A DNA stretch of 64,000 nucleotides, from NCBI GenBank assembly GCA_963920575.1, contig OY986966.1:2190130-2254129 (forward strand), given 5' to 3'. The stretch is from Narthecium ossifragum (Eukaryota; Streptophyta; Magnoliopsida; Dioscoreales; Nartheciaceae). Under the pieces are notes generated by a model, which was given only the letters and a program-made list of their open reading frames with translations, made no database searches and had not been told where the DNA came from. Of this stretch, positions 22,043-32,403 are shown in pieces. The translations under genes and the position numbers were made by a program. Position 1 is the stretch's first letter, and each line of letters opens with the position of its first letter.

Positions 22043-23310
22043 ATGTCCCAAGAAGGCAAATAATTTTCAAAAATACAACTTACTAGCGTGGCAGATTTGG
22101 TCGCATGTCGTGGTCTCCAACTTATTTAGCGTGTTGGGTTTGGTGGGTTTGGTCACCCGTACCGGAAAGGATTAGTCTAGCCGACATATTTGAATCTAAT
22201 GTTGGAAATCTAGCTAGATTTTGACAAAAATCAGCATCGGATGAGAAGATTTTACCACAAGTATCTTACACATATTACCAATCCTAATTTGGGAAATTCT
22301 ATTTCAATATAGAAACCGATATTAGGGGAATGATTCTTATAATTGAAGATTTGAGCTCATATCTCAAGATATTTCCTAGATTTTATTATGTTGATCATGT
22401 CTTAAAAACTATAGTAAATTGATATGATATCAATATGCTGACAATATCTAAAATCAAAGCCCGCCTTGGTAATGTCAAATGTGAGATATTTTCTGGGATT
22501 TTGTTGACAAATAATTATCCATTTTGGAAGACTTGCCCAGGTCTCCGATTCACAACTCGGTTTTATTCTATTGATTCTGAGCTAATAAATTTGGTTTTCC
22601 CCCTTTGGGCTCATCTGATAAATAGAATAAATAAATCAGTCATGTTTTCTAGTTTAAAAAAATCCCAATTGCTTCCCGGCATCACTAAACCACCATTAAT
22701 ACACCACCCAGGAAGTCAATCCTATTGCTTGAAGCAAAGGCTCCCACTACCTCATGCTTCTCTGCTAATCTACTCCTTTGAAATCCTTCAGGAAGTCAAT
22801 CCTATTGCTTGAAGCAAAGAGCTCCCACTACCTCCTGCTTCTCTGCTAATCTACTCCTTTGAAATCCTTCAGTTTTCCATCTTATTTTTTTACACATCTT
22901 TACAGATCACTCCACATGAGCACATGAATCATAATTAAAGCACACAGCTTTTGAGCAATAACCATCTCTCACAAAAAAAGCATGAACTTGTGATTGAATA
23001 AAGAAGCACCGCCAAACAGCTATATTAAAAACATCACATGACGATATAAAAGAGAAGCCTCTCCTCCTACAATCATATAGGAATGATTCAGTCACACAAT
23101 AACTGAAGGGAGTGAATTTTTTCCACTAAAACTCATCTTAGTTACATAACACTCAGCAGGCAGTAAAAAAAATAAAAAGCCTGCAGATGCTGTAACTATA
23201 GGACATACAGCCACACAACACCCTCAGAAATACTAGGAGGTGCACACTGTAGGCAACAACTAAGAAGAAAAAGAACTGTACAAAGGGAGCAAAGACTTCA
23301 TATAGAGGCT
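22043..23310. other. spacer with an 80-bp tandem duplication
   Basis: No gene. The 80-bp unit beginning GGAAGTCAATCCTATTGCTT occurs at 22711-22790 and again at 22791-22871, with one inserted base and one substitution, so it is a recent tandem duplication. The last few hundred bases should contain the 3' UTR of the minus-strand thioredoxin gene. Confidence 0.5.
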
Positions 23311-24873
23311 TCATCTCCCAGCTGTGACAAGGGATTTGTCTTCTGAGCCTTGAGTGACCACTGGGACTGGAATAGGAGGAAGCACTGGGCTTGCTAGAAT
23401 TGGTTTTGGTTCAGCAACACCATCTTGGGAGGGAATCAGTTCTGGTTTTCTTGTGTAGGTGAAGGAGAGATCCTTGTTTGCAGACAAAGCCATGAGCTCT
23501 GATTCCTCCAGCCCCTTGGCTGGACCAAGGCTGCACCTCTCTGTGCCATGCTTCGCTAAGGCATCTTTAAACTTCTTAATCTGCAACATTAGGAGCATAT
23601 AAACTTAGAACTAGCTACACCATTAACAAGGCATCTTTAAACTTCTTAATCTGCAACAGTGGTAGCATATAAACTTAGAACTAGCTACAACATTATCAAA
23701 ACAAAAAAAAAACTTTTGTCTACACTAGAAATAGTTCAAAAATCAGGTCATAAAGCCAAGTGAAACAATGCTACAAGAGATGGTTTTTGAGAATCATCAA
23801 GAGTCCATGATGTTCAAATGAAACAAAGATAACAGATAATCTAGGATATGAGAAACATGCATAGATCTAGACTGCCAAAGGAAAGTAAACAATTCATGTC
23901 AATCAAATGAACAGCTTCTTAATGTAGAAAGCGAACCGAGAAAGATGAGAAGCATACAGTGGCATTGGTACAGCTGAAACTACACAGGCGCCCCTGGGCT
24001 CCTCTATAAAATCTAAAGAAGGGAAGCACATGAACATTCAAGCTATAGCTCATGGACTTGTGCTCCTCGTAGTTTACTTGGAGAAAAAGCACATGTGGAT
24101 TCATCTCAGCAATCTGGCATATCTGCACAGAAAAACTATCAAGATAAGATCTCCATCCCATGAGTTCATACATATATCCCTTAAATCTCCAGAAATTATT
24201 CAAAGTCATACCTTTGGATGGAGGGCTCTACAGCCTCCACAACCCGGGGAGAAGAAATCTACGACGACGAGACTATCACCGGCATCCAGCAAAGAGTTAA
24301 CCAGATCCTCAGCAGATTGGATCTCCTTCATGTTGGGCTGCACCCCTTTCTCCCACCATTTCGAGGCCTTTCCAATACAAAGACTCATCTGCAACCCAAT
24401 AGAAATCATCAGCAAATCCCATCAATTAGCACAAAAGATAGCCAGCTGAAACCATAGAAATTATACCCATAAAAGGGGAAAACAAACTCGAAACAAGTCC
24501 AAAAAACGCATCAAAATCCAATTTTTCCAAACCAGAAACAAATGGGTTAGTAATAAAAACTCCGAAACAAGGAAAACGGGATCAGGAAAGAACATATAAC
24601 ATCAACACAACGCATATAAACCGGATCTCAAAGCTATATATCACAAACCTTTGCGGGCAAAGCACGAATATTTCCCTTCATGGGCTTTCTTCTCCGGTCC
24701 CCGAGAACCAATCTACCACCATGGAATCCGCTGTACCGAGAAGAAGAAGATGAATACGACGTCGACGACCAAGAGAACCCAACAAGAGACGGGCTCCTCC
24801 TCTTCGGAGAAACCACCATAGAACCATACCCACAAGGTGAGAAGAGCTTGCTCCGACCCAACACCTCCGCCAT
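23311..24873 (-). CDS. ACHT: atypical Cys/His-rich thioredoxin (ACHT, thioredoxin-like 1), plastid
   Basis: Four exons (24873-24649, 24388-24212, 24122-23958, 23580-23311) join in frame to 278 residues. Residues 1-70 are Ser/Arg-rich with few acids, as in a plastid transit peptide. Residues 76-90 hold SLCIGKASKWWEKG, the conserved stretch ahead of the ACHT fold. The redox centre is DFFSPGCGGCRALHPK near residue 120, with CGGC replacing the usual WCGPC. The fold continues through VNYEEHKSMSYSLNVHVLPF and FYRGAQGRL. The C-terminal 60 residues are a variable Pro-rich tail. ACHT proteins oxidise or relay oxidation from 2-Cys peroxiredoxin to plastid targets, for example in dimming photosynthesis or starch synthesis (family knowledge). 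Which of ACHT1-5 this is cannot be settled here. Exon 4 has a duplicated acceptor, listed separately. Confidence 0.9.
23558..23697 (-). repeat. 70-bp tandem duplication of the thioredoxin exon 4 acceptor
   Basis: A segment starting near 23558 (GCATCTTTAAACTTCTTAAT on the plus strand at 23561) recurs with period 70 at 23631. It contains the exon 4 acceptor and first 20-odd exon bases plus flanking intron. The proximal acceptor (exon start 23580) gives the full frame. The distal copy (exon start 23650) would read IKKFKDAL and then reach a stop four codons later. A few differences between the copies show the event is recent but not brand new. Confidence 0.75.
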
Positions 24874-26264
24874 GACTCAAAAAATTCAAACTTTTTCACA
24901 CCCAAATCGAAAAAACCTAAAAATATTACCAGATCAGAGAGAAATGGATGGATGGGGGTATAAGAAAGGAAGGAGAGGAGGTTTCGAGAAGACAACGCCT
25001 TTTGGGTAAAGAAATAAAGGCCAGCCAGATGGCATGGATTAAGGACACTCATTGATTTATTCATCCATTCAAGTTAATCCATTTCTTTGCTGAAATCGTA
25101 TCCGTTGATCAATTCAAAGTGTGAATTTTTTAATGGATTTTGGGGTGGATATGTCTGACGGGTGGCAAGTTCGATACGTAGACACGTTTTCATAGATTAG
25201 GCCGTATGTTTATGTTCCTTTAGAGAGTGGATATGGTGTGGATAAAGGCGAAGCCAATGCCACGTCATCAAAAAAGCACCGGAAAGGTGGACCACGGATC
25301 GGAACCGGAAAGTTTCAGCCGTTGGATTAAACCTTATCCTCCTTTTTTTTGGATAATGAACTAACGATTTATCTCGTGTTCAAAAAGAGTTGTGGTTAAC
25401 GACTTTTTGTTCAATCAGAGAGATATGGGATTTGTTTATCCACATGCGGTTCCTGCAATTAAGGGCTGTCCACAAACTTTATCTTCCTATCTTTATCCAG
25501 CCTAAAAAGTTGGAGGATAAGATATTTGTGGATAAGAAGTTTTAGCTTATCAGTAATTTTATTTCTATTCCTATATTTCTTGTAAAAACTTATCTAAATT
25601 TACTTAAACATGTTCATATAATAGCATTATCAACATGTTTGCTATCCCTATATTTAGATAATATTATTAAAAAATGTCACACAATAAATTTTCTATTCTT
25701 AAACACATTATTTATGTCATTCCCTAAAACCAATATCATTCCTTATAGTTAAGGAATCTGTTAAAATTTAGGGAATGAAATAGTGAACCAGTTTGGAAAT
25801 AGCAAATTTGTTGAGTAATGTTTTTTAATCATATTCTTTAAATTTAGAGATAGAGAACGGGATAGAGAATCTGTTGGGAATGAAAACGCATTCCCTATTC
25901 ACTAAAAATGTTTAAGTTTTAAAACTTTAAGATAATCAATATGGGGATATCTGCTGGGTGAATAAGATAAAAACCGACTCCTTATATTGTATAATGACAT
26001 AAAATCACACCAAAATAGGGATAGGGATAGGGAAGTTGTTAATGATGTTTTGAGGTATGAAATCCTACTTTCATAAAAGAAGTGAAATAATATTTGTTAG
26101 TTAAACTCCGTTATGATTTCACAATTAGTTGAAACAAAAAATATTAATGTATGTTACATATGATACAACCTACATAAACACAATGCTAAAGAAGAAAGTG
26201 AGCAGCAAATTATGTAACGATCTAAACTCATGTTCATGAATAAAGATTCATGCACATGGACAGT
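24874..26264. other. thioredoxin promoter side and gene-free spacer
   Basis: Positions 24874-25300 should hold the thioredoxin 5' UTR and promoter; no TATA box was identified with confidence. 25480-26060 is A/T-rich with short internal inversions such as TTATCCAGCC...GGATAAG and looks like a decayed repeat. No gene. Confidence 0.4.
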
Positions 26265-26553
26265 AATGCACATGCCACCTATCGGTAGCCAGGTATCGAT
26301 TCCTTCATTTATCCTATCGGTAGTGGCATAGATGAAGATATCGATACTTGGCTACCGATTGAATGTATCGGGATTGAATGTATCGGTAATGAGATATCGA
26401 TATCTTCATCTATCCTATCGGTAGTGGCTCGGTAGATAGATGAAAGAATCGGTAATGAGCTACCGATTGAATGTATCGGTAGCCCACTACCGATAGCTTC
26501 ATCTATCCCATCGGTATGTGTACAAATCAGTACTTTGACTAGCGGCATGTGTA
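26265..26553. repeat. MITE-like repeat with ATCGGTA motifs, copy B
   Basis: Ends are TAATGCACATGCC and GGCATGTGTAAT, inverted with respect to one another. The interior repeats CTATCGGTAG, GATATCGAT and TGAATGTATCGGT in both orientations. Motif content links it to copies near 1.43-1.6 kb and 49.8-50.1 kb. It overlaps the 3' end of the NLR reading frame. Target duplication not determined. Confidence 0.55.
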
Positions 26554-29500
26554 ATCAAATCATTGCTCCCTGTTGATATGTTGATGTTCCGAATGTGAGA
26601 AATATAAGGCCAAAGCTCGCCAACCTCCCTCCTGCATAACTCCTCCAGAGTTGAGTTGCAACCTTCAATCTGTAGCTGGTCAAGTGCAGAGAGACGCCGC
26701 AAACCTTGCGGCAACGACACAAGTTTCCTGCAGTTCCATATCGTCAAGGAACGGAGCGATTTGAGTTCTCCCAGCCATTCAGGTAGTATGGCTAGCTGTT
26801 CACAGTTGCGTATCAGCAATGTTTGCAGAGAGGTAAGGTTTCGAACCCCTGCCGGCAGGCTATGCAACTCGTTGCAGTTCTTCAATGTGAACTCTTCAAT
26901 GGGACTGAGGTCCTGCAGCCCATTCCACTCGTCATCTGCCGCTGTTTTACAATCTTCGATATAGAGCCTCTTGAGACGAGAAGATGGTGCTGAAGGCAGT
27001 GTTTCAATTGACTTTGGCGTCGATAATGTCATGCAGCTATTACATACAGCAAGTTCGATTGCGGAAGGTGGAAGGCATGGCTCCGGTACAAGTTTCGGGC
27101 ATTCGTGTATCCTCAGCATGCTCAGACAAGGGAACATATGGACTTCTTTCCTGCTTCTATCATCTTCAAACACCGTTAGTGTGGTTGGCCATTTCTCCAG
27201 ATTTGGCAACCACTGGAAATGTAGTTCCTCCAGTGATGGATACGGAATCAGGTTGCCCTGGTGCTCACCAATATGCCTTAGTGCATTCATACTCTGAATC
27301 TTCAGAACCTTAAGGAGGGGCAGCTGGCCGAGTGAAGGTAGACACTCACATCCATGAATCTCAGACAATGTGATCTTAACAAGATTTGGAAGAGAAGACT
27401 CTATTCTCCCCATCATCCAGTTCGAGAATTTAGCACCCATGTACCCATATATGTTCAAAACCTCAAGGTTTGGATGAGGTATCAGTTCTTCAAGCACAGC
27501 TTCCTCGTTCTCCTCATCGATTTTAACAGTCTGGAGAGTTTCACGCCATGATAGGCTCAGCCAAAGCAAACCCTGCTTCTGATTCAAACTTGCTGCCTGG
27601 GCATCGGCCGGATTCTTGACATTCTCCAGGCAACTAAACCGAAGCCCACCGCGAACAAGGTTCAGGTGTTCTAGCTCTGCAATGCTCCCATGGCACCCAG
27701 CCAAGCCTACAATATACATGTGCAGTGACTGGAGGTTAGTCAGTTGCCCAATCCTCGACGGCATGCCTTGCAGTGAGTAACACTTATCATTCCTCAGATG
27801 CTTGAGCTTGCTCATCTTCCACAACCCCACAGGAAGTTCATAGAGTTGTTGGCATTTCAAGACATTTAGCACCTGTAAGTTCACCAACTTGCTCAGAGAT
27901 GGGGGTAAGGTTTCAAGGTTTGGACAGTAAGATAGGAATAAGGTCCGCAAGTTTTGGAGACTTCCAATAGAATCTGGTAATCTCTTGATATAAGAGTTCG
28001 CTAAGAGCAGAGTCTGCAAGTTCCCAAGTCCACCTATAGATTCTGGTAACACCAGAAGATTTTCGCAATAAGATAGGTTCAAGAATTTCAGGTTCACAAG
28101 GTTGCTGATAGATTCAGGTAATGTATGAAGGCTGGAACAATAGACTAGATTTAGAGATCGCAGGCTCGAGATGCTGCCAAGAGATTCAGGCAATGCCTCA
28201 AGTCTGGAACACTGTGATAGGTTCAAAGTCTGCAGGTTCCTAAGGTTGTCAATAGATTTCGGTAAGGTCTGAAGATTATGGCAGGAAGAAAGGTTCAAGG
28301 ATTGCAAGTATGGTAGGCTGGTGATCGATTTGGGTAGCATCTTGATCTCAGTAGAAGAGCTGTCAAGTTGTCGTAGAAGCTTCAGCTTCTCAACTGGCAA
28401 CTTTTGTATCCAAGAACTGCCTAGATCCAAAGTACGCAGACACTTTGCCCAACATGGAAGCTCCACAAATTTCGAATTGGTTCTGTAACAGAGTGCCCGC
28501 AAACTCTTCGATACAGCTACTGGAATTTCTGATGAATCGACATTCCCTGTTAATGATACATAACGACAGCCTTTAGGAATTCTTGATGCTCTTCCATCTT
28601 TTACAGACGAGACTTCAGAGCCTGCGACTGACTGTGCGAGGTTATGCACCAAGTCATGCATCTTGCACACTACCATTCCAGTGTCCTCATCCTCTTCGAA
28701 AAGTCGGAGGAAAGAAATCCATATCAGGTTGTTGAAATATTCATTTCCGACATCCTCCAAAGAACTGCATCCATTCGATGAAGTGATAAACCCTAAAGCA
28801 ATCCATTGCTGGATCAACTTATCCTTATGGATCTCATAGTCTTTTGGAAATATAGAGCAGTACGCAAAGCATTGCTTTAGAGCAGATGGCAACTGGGTGT
28901 AGCTCAACTTCAAAGATGGTAATATTTCAGCCTCATCTTCCGGAAGTTCCCATATGTCATTGTCTCTAACAGCCAACCAGTCGCTCTCCGATGATTTGAA
29001 TCGCATCAAACTTCCTAAAGCCCTTGCTGCAAGAGGCACACCCCCACACTTATGGACGATCTCCTTTCCGATCTCCACCAACCTCGGATTCGCCTCTCTT
29101 CCACCTTTTCCAAATGCCCTCTGCTTGAACAATTCCCAGCAGTCTTCTTCTGATAAGCCCTTCAAGTGATGGGGAGGGATGGTGCCCATTATGGCGGCAA
29201 CTTTCTCGCTTCGTGTAGTCACTACGATCTTGCTTCCCTTCATGCCGCTACTCAACACATCCTTCAATCTTGCCCATTTTTCCTGTTTCTCATTCCATAC
29301 ATCATCAAGAACAAGCAAGAACCTCTTCCCTCGCAGTATGTCTCCAAGGCGGCGCGCCATAGGTTCTAACTCCGAAAGATCACAGTGATTCCCTGTGCCG
29401 GATTCTATGGCTGCTCTTATAATTCTTCTCAGATTGAAATCAACAGAAACACACACCCACATCCGCAGATCGAAATGAATATCCTCCACCCTTTGATCAC

Positions 29501-30263
29501 AAAAGACCAGTTGAGCAACGGTAGTCTTCCCCAGACCTGCCATCCCCACAATGGGAATCACCGAGACATCTTCTTCACTGGTTGTCTCCAGCAGGAGCTT
29601 CATGATCTTTTCCTTATCACCTTCTCTTCCGATGATTTCAGATGCAGTTATGGCTGAAGTAGTCAATCGATCTCCGATCTCCATAGGCTTTTCTTGGATT
29701 ATTCTCTCATTCAAATGGAACTTAGCTCGCTCCTCAGCAATTCTTTCCAACCTTTCTCTCAAGTCTCTGAGTTTATGGGCCATCTTTCTACATAATAAAA
29801 GTTGGCTGCAATAAGGGGAGAAGGAACTGTGTACCTTTCCAAAAATGCCGCCGCCATTCTGAACCATGGCAACTGCCTGCAATTCATCAAGCAAGTCACC
29901 TGCATCATAGGCAGTGTCCTTGAGCTTCTTCAGCCAGTCTCGCAACCCTTTGTCCTGGATGCACCGCTCCTCGGCATCTTCAAGCACAGCTTGGATAGTC
30001 GCCAACGTGCTCCCCATGTCCTCCAGATCTCTCTCAAAACTTGATACCAATTCAAGCTCTCTGCGGACTAGAGATGCCACCTTGCCAACCAGCTCTTTGA
30101 CGATAACAGAAGCGAGCGTCGCCCCCATCATGGCTGCTTCTCCAATCTCCACACCTCGTGTTAGCAAGGCAGGCAGCTCAACGAGCTGTGTCGAATTAGT
30201 GATCAAAAGTTCATTGCCAGATTCAGTCCATCCAATATTAATATCTCCAAACAGCATTTCCAT
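26499..30263 (-). CDS. CC-NBS-LRR disease-resistance protein (RGA2-like)
   Basis: Intronless. ATG starts are available at 30263 (1254 residues) and 30131 (MMGATLASV, 1210 residues); the second fits the usual start of the coiled-coil domain better. Numbering from 30263: Rx-type CC about 45-190 with an EDVID-like AYDAGDLLDEL; P-loop GMAGLGKTT about 240; kinase-2 FLLVLDDVW about 315; RNBS-B GSKIVVTTRS about 343; GLPL-like CGGVPLAARAL about 406; RNBS-D CFAYCSIFPKDYE about 465; MHD as CKMHDLVHNLAQ about 533. About 600 residues of LRRs follow, including a very regular block of NLRNLQTLNLSQC type. All nucleotide-binding motifs are intact, so it looks functional. CNLs sense pathogen effectors and trigger cell death (family knowledge). 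The last 17-20 codons are drawn from the MITE-like repeat and end at its internal stop. Confidence 0.93.
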   Translation of the reverse strand: MEMLFGDINIGWTESGNELLITNSTQLVELPALLTRGVEIGEAAMMGATLASVIVKELVGKVASLVRRELELVSSFERDLEDMGSTLATIQAVLEDAEERCIQDKGLRDWLKKLKDTAYDAGDLLDELQAVAMVQNGGGIFGKVHSSFSPYCSQLLLCRKMAHKLRDLRERLERIAEERAKFHLNERIIQEKPMEIGDRLTTSAITASEIIGREGDKEKIMKLLLETTSEEDVSVIPIVGMAGLGKTTVAQLVFCDQRVEDIHFDLRMWVCVSVDFNLRRIIRAAIESGTGNHCDLSELEPMARRLGDILRGKRFLLVLDDVWNEKQEKWARLKDVLSSGMKGSKIVVTTRSEKVAAIMGTIPPHHLKGLSEEDCWELFKQRAFGKGGREANPRLVEIGKEIVHKCGGVPLAARALGSLMRFKSSESDWLAVRDNDIWELPEDEAEILPSLKLSYTQLPSALKQCFAYCSIFPKDYEIHKDKLIQQWIALGFITSSNGCSSLEDVGNEYFNNLIWISFLRLFEEDEDTGMVVCKMHDLVHNLAQSVAGSEVSSVKDGRASRIPKGCRYVSLTGNVDSSEIPVAVSKSLRALCYRTNSKFVELPCWAKCLRTLDLGSSWIQKLPVEKLKLLRQLDSSSTEIKMLPKSITSLPYLQSLNLSSCHNLQTLPKSIDNLRNLQTLNLSQCSRLEALPESLGSISSLRSLNLVYCSSLHTLPESISNLVNLKFLNLSYCENLLVLPESIGGLGNLQTLLLANSYIKRLPDSIGSLQNLRTLFLSYCPNLETLPPSLSKLVNLQVLNVLKCQQLYELPVGLWKMSKLKHLRNDKCYSLQGMPSRIGQLTNLQSLHMYIVGLAGCHGSIAELEHLNLVRGGLRFSCLENVKNPADAQAASLNQKQGLLWLSLSWRETLQTVKIDEENEEAVLEELIPHPNLEVLNIYGYMGAKFSNWMMGRIESSLPNLVKITLSEIHGCECLPSLGQLPLLKVLKIQSMNALRHIGEHQGNLIPYPSLEELHFQWLPNLEKWPTTLTVFEDDRSRKEVHMFPCLSMLRIHECPKLVPEPCLPPSAIELAVCNSCMTLSTPKSIETLPSAPSSRLKRLYIEDCKTAADDEWNGLQDLSPIEEFTLKNCNELHSLPAGVRNLTSLQTLLIRNCEQLAILPEWLGELKSLRSLTIWNCRKLVSLPQGLRRLSALDQLQIEGCNSTLEELCRREVGELWPYISHIRNINISTGSNDLITHAASQSTDLYTYRWDR

Positions 30264-30281
30264 GGTATAAAAAGTCAGCAA

Positions 30282-30723
30282 TGCATGTGGTCAAGCAGGG
30301 AGGCAATCATGCGAGACGTAATGAGAAGACTTGCCCATGTCTTGGATGGGGAGGATGGTCTTCCGAAGCCATTTATTTTTAGCGACTCTTTCAGATGAAC
30401 TTTTTAAGTATTACGGAGGTGTAAATTTTACATCCGAAGCCATAATTCAAGTAAAGAAGGTAAAAAATTAGACTGTAATTTTTTTTACCGAGATTGTGTG
30501 TCTAGCCGTCAAAATGGAAGAGGGAGCGACAATCTTGACTTGTTCATCCCTATTTTTGGTTGGCTTTTAACTTTAAGTGTAGGAAAGGGAATAGGCTTTT
30601 AAACAACATGGTTATTTTCTCTCAAATATCCGGCCAATATTCCTCACAAGGTTAATTAATTTTTATAAAAGAAACGTGTAAAGTGATATGTTTTACCCTT
30701 CGTTCCAAATGTTGTGTGTTTAA
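30282..30723. other. NLR upstream region
   Basis: Presumed 5' UTR and promoter of the NLR. No motif is strong enough to call. The final nine bases (30715-30723, TGTGTTTAA) are the left target duplication of the adjacent Mutator-like element. Confidence 0.35.
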
Positions 30724-32394
30724 GAGTTATTTTTTAAAAAAATCCATTTTACTTTCGAATTTACAAAACCAGTCCGTTTTTTAACTTGTTTACGTGATAG
30801 GTCAAAATCTTCTTTTTAGGACAAAAACACCCTTTCTCCCAAGCTAACAGCCGTGACCCCTCCTTCCCCAGCCTCTCCTTCCGGCGCTCCCCACCTTCCC
30901 CATCCCCTCCTTCCGGCGCTCGTCATCGTCAGGCGTCCGCACGTGGCCGGCGACGTACCTCCTTCCCTCTACGTGATGTCAACAGCGTTCCCGTGGACGG
31001 CATCCAGCCCCGACCTCGGAGTCCTCAGCTTCGACATCCAGCCCCGACCTCGGAGTCCTCGGCAACCTCGGCCTCGACATCCGAGGTAAAGCTCCGACCC
31101 TTGGCGTACTCGGTAACCTCGGGGAAGCCCGACCTCGGCGACCTCGGAGGAGCCCTCAGCGACCTCGACGATCTCGGAAAAGCCCAGCCTCTGCGGAGGC
31201 CGACCCTAGAATCCTCGGCGCCCTCGGTGACCTCGGCGAAGCAGAGGAGGTCTGGAACGATAGCAAAACAGAGGAGCCGGAAAGATGGCGTTCACTGGAG
31301 GTTTGACGAGGTCGAGGCTGACCAAGGTGTGATCGAGGTCGAGGCTGACCAAAGAGGCGACGTCGCAGAGTTGGATCCCAGCGAACCACAGCTTGATCGA
31401 GGTCGAGCCGGCATCGCGGTGCTAGATCCCGGCGAACCAAGGTTTGACGAGGCTGAGGCTGGATAGAGGAGCGTCGCAGAAGGCCTCGAGTGCAGGGGAT
31501 TCAAGAGGATTTAAAGGTCGCCTCTGCCCGGGAGAGAGAGCGAGGTCGGGGGGAGAGGATTTAAAGGCGCTCGTCGTCGTCGGGCGTCCGCACGTGGCCG
31601 GCAACCCACCTCCTTCCCCACCCGTGACCCTCTCCTTCCGGACCTTCCCCTCCTTTCGGCGGCCGTCGTCGTCGAGCGTCCGCACGTGCCGGCGACCCAC
31701 CTCCTTCCCCACCCGTGACCCCCTCCGTCCGGCTCTCATCCTTCCCCTCCTTCCGGCGCTCCCATGCATGCATGAGTCCCACTGACCGTCGTCGTTGTCG
31801 TCGGGCGTCCTTCCCCTCCTTCCCGCGCTCCCATGCATGCATGAGTCCCACTGCCCGTCGTCGTCGGACGTCCTTCCCCTCCTTCTCGTGCTCCCATGCA
31901 TGCATGAGTCCCACTGGCCGGTCGCGTGCGGACGCCCGACGAAGACGAGCAGCATTGTGAACCATGAGCAGCATCTTACGTTTTTTTGCATTTTTTTGTT
32001 CTCCAGGTGATCTGAGTGGTGCAACTGATTGGAGGGTTGGTGAACTTTTAAAGCCCTTGCATGCATGAGTCCCACTGGCATGCATGCATGCATGAGTCCC
32101 ACTTGCCGTCGTCGTCGTCGTCGGGCGTCCTTCCCCTCCTTCCCGCTCTCCCATTCTGCCATTCATGCATGAGTCCCACTGGCTGGTCGCGTGCGGACGC
32201 CCGACGACGACGAGCGTCGGAAGGAGGGGCTGGGGAAGGTGGGGAGCGCCGGAAGGAGGGGTCACGGCTGTTAGCTTGGGAGGAAGGGTGTTTTTGTCCT
32301 AAAAAGAAGATTTTGGCCTATCATGTAAACAAATAAAAAAACGGACTGGTTTTGTAAATTGAAAAGTAAAATGGATTTTTTTTAAAAATAACTC
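30724..32394. mobile_element. Mutator-like element (non-autonomous) with 9-bp TSD
   Basis: The 1671-bp element is flanked by the perfect 9-bp duplication TGTGTTTAA (30715-30723 and 32395-32403). Terminal inverted repeats of about 145 bp begin GAGTTATTTTT at both ends, with a handful of differences. No MURA-type transposase is visible. The interior is very GC-rich, unlike its flanks. It contains repeats of CGTCGGGCGTCCGCACGTG and a minisatellite of roughly 60-75 bp around 31750-32180, built on CCCATGCATGCATGAGTCCC. There is also a block of CGACCTCGG-rich sequence at 31010-31200. The long open frames are low-complexity and unlikely to be genes. The GC-rich filler may be captured host DNA (Pack-MULE), but I recognise no source. 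Confidence 0.88.
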
Positions 32395-32403
32395 TGTGTT
32401 TAA

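Noticed and set aside
24680..25009. 109-codon plus-strand frame
   Set aside because: Antisense of the thioredoxin first exon; the transit peptide, CGGC centre and splice junctions support the minus strand.
26656..30270. Many plus-strand frames of 65-118 codons
   Set aside because: Shadows of the intact 1254-codon NLR on the minus strand.
30281..30281. Start of the 1260-codon NLR frame
   Set aside because: The first codon is TTG; real ATG options are 30263 and 30131.
30993..32265. Several long frames (up to 246 codons) on both strands
   Set aside because: All are within the MULE at 30724-32394, low-complexity and driven by GC-rich repeats; frames overlap on both strands, as expected by chance in such DNA.
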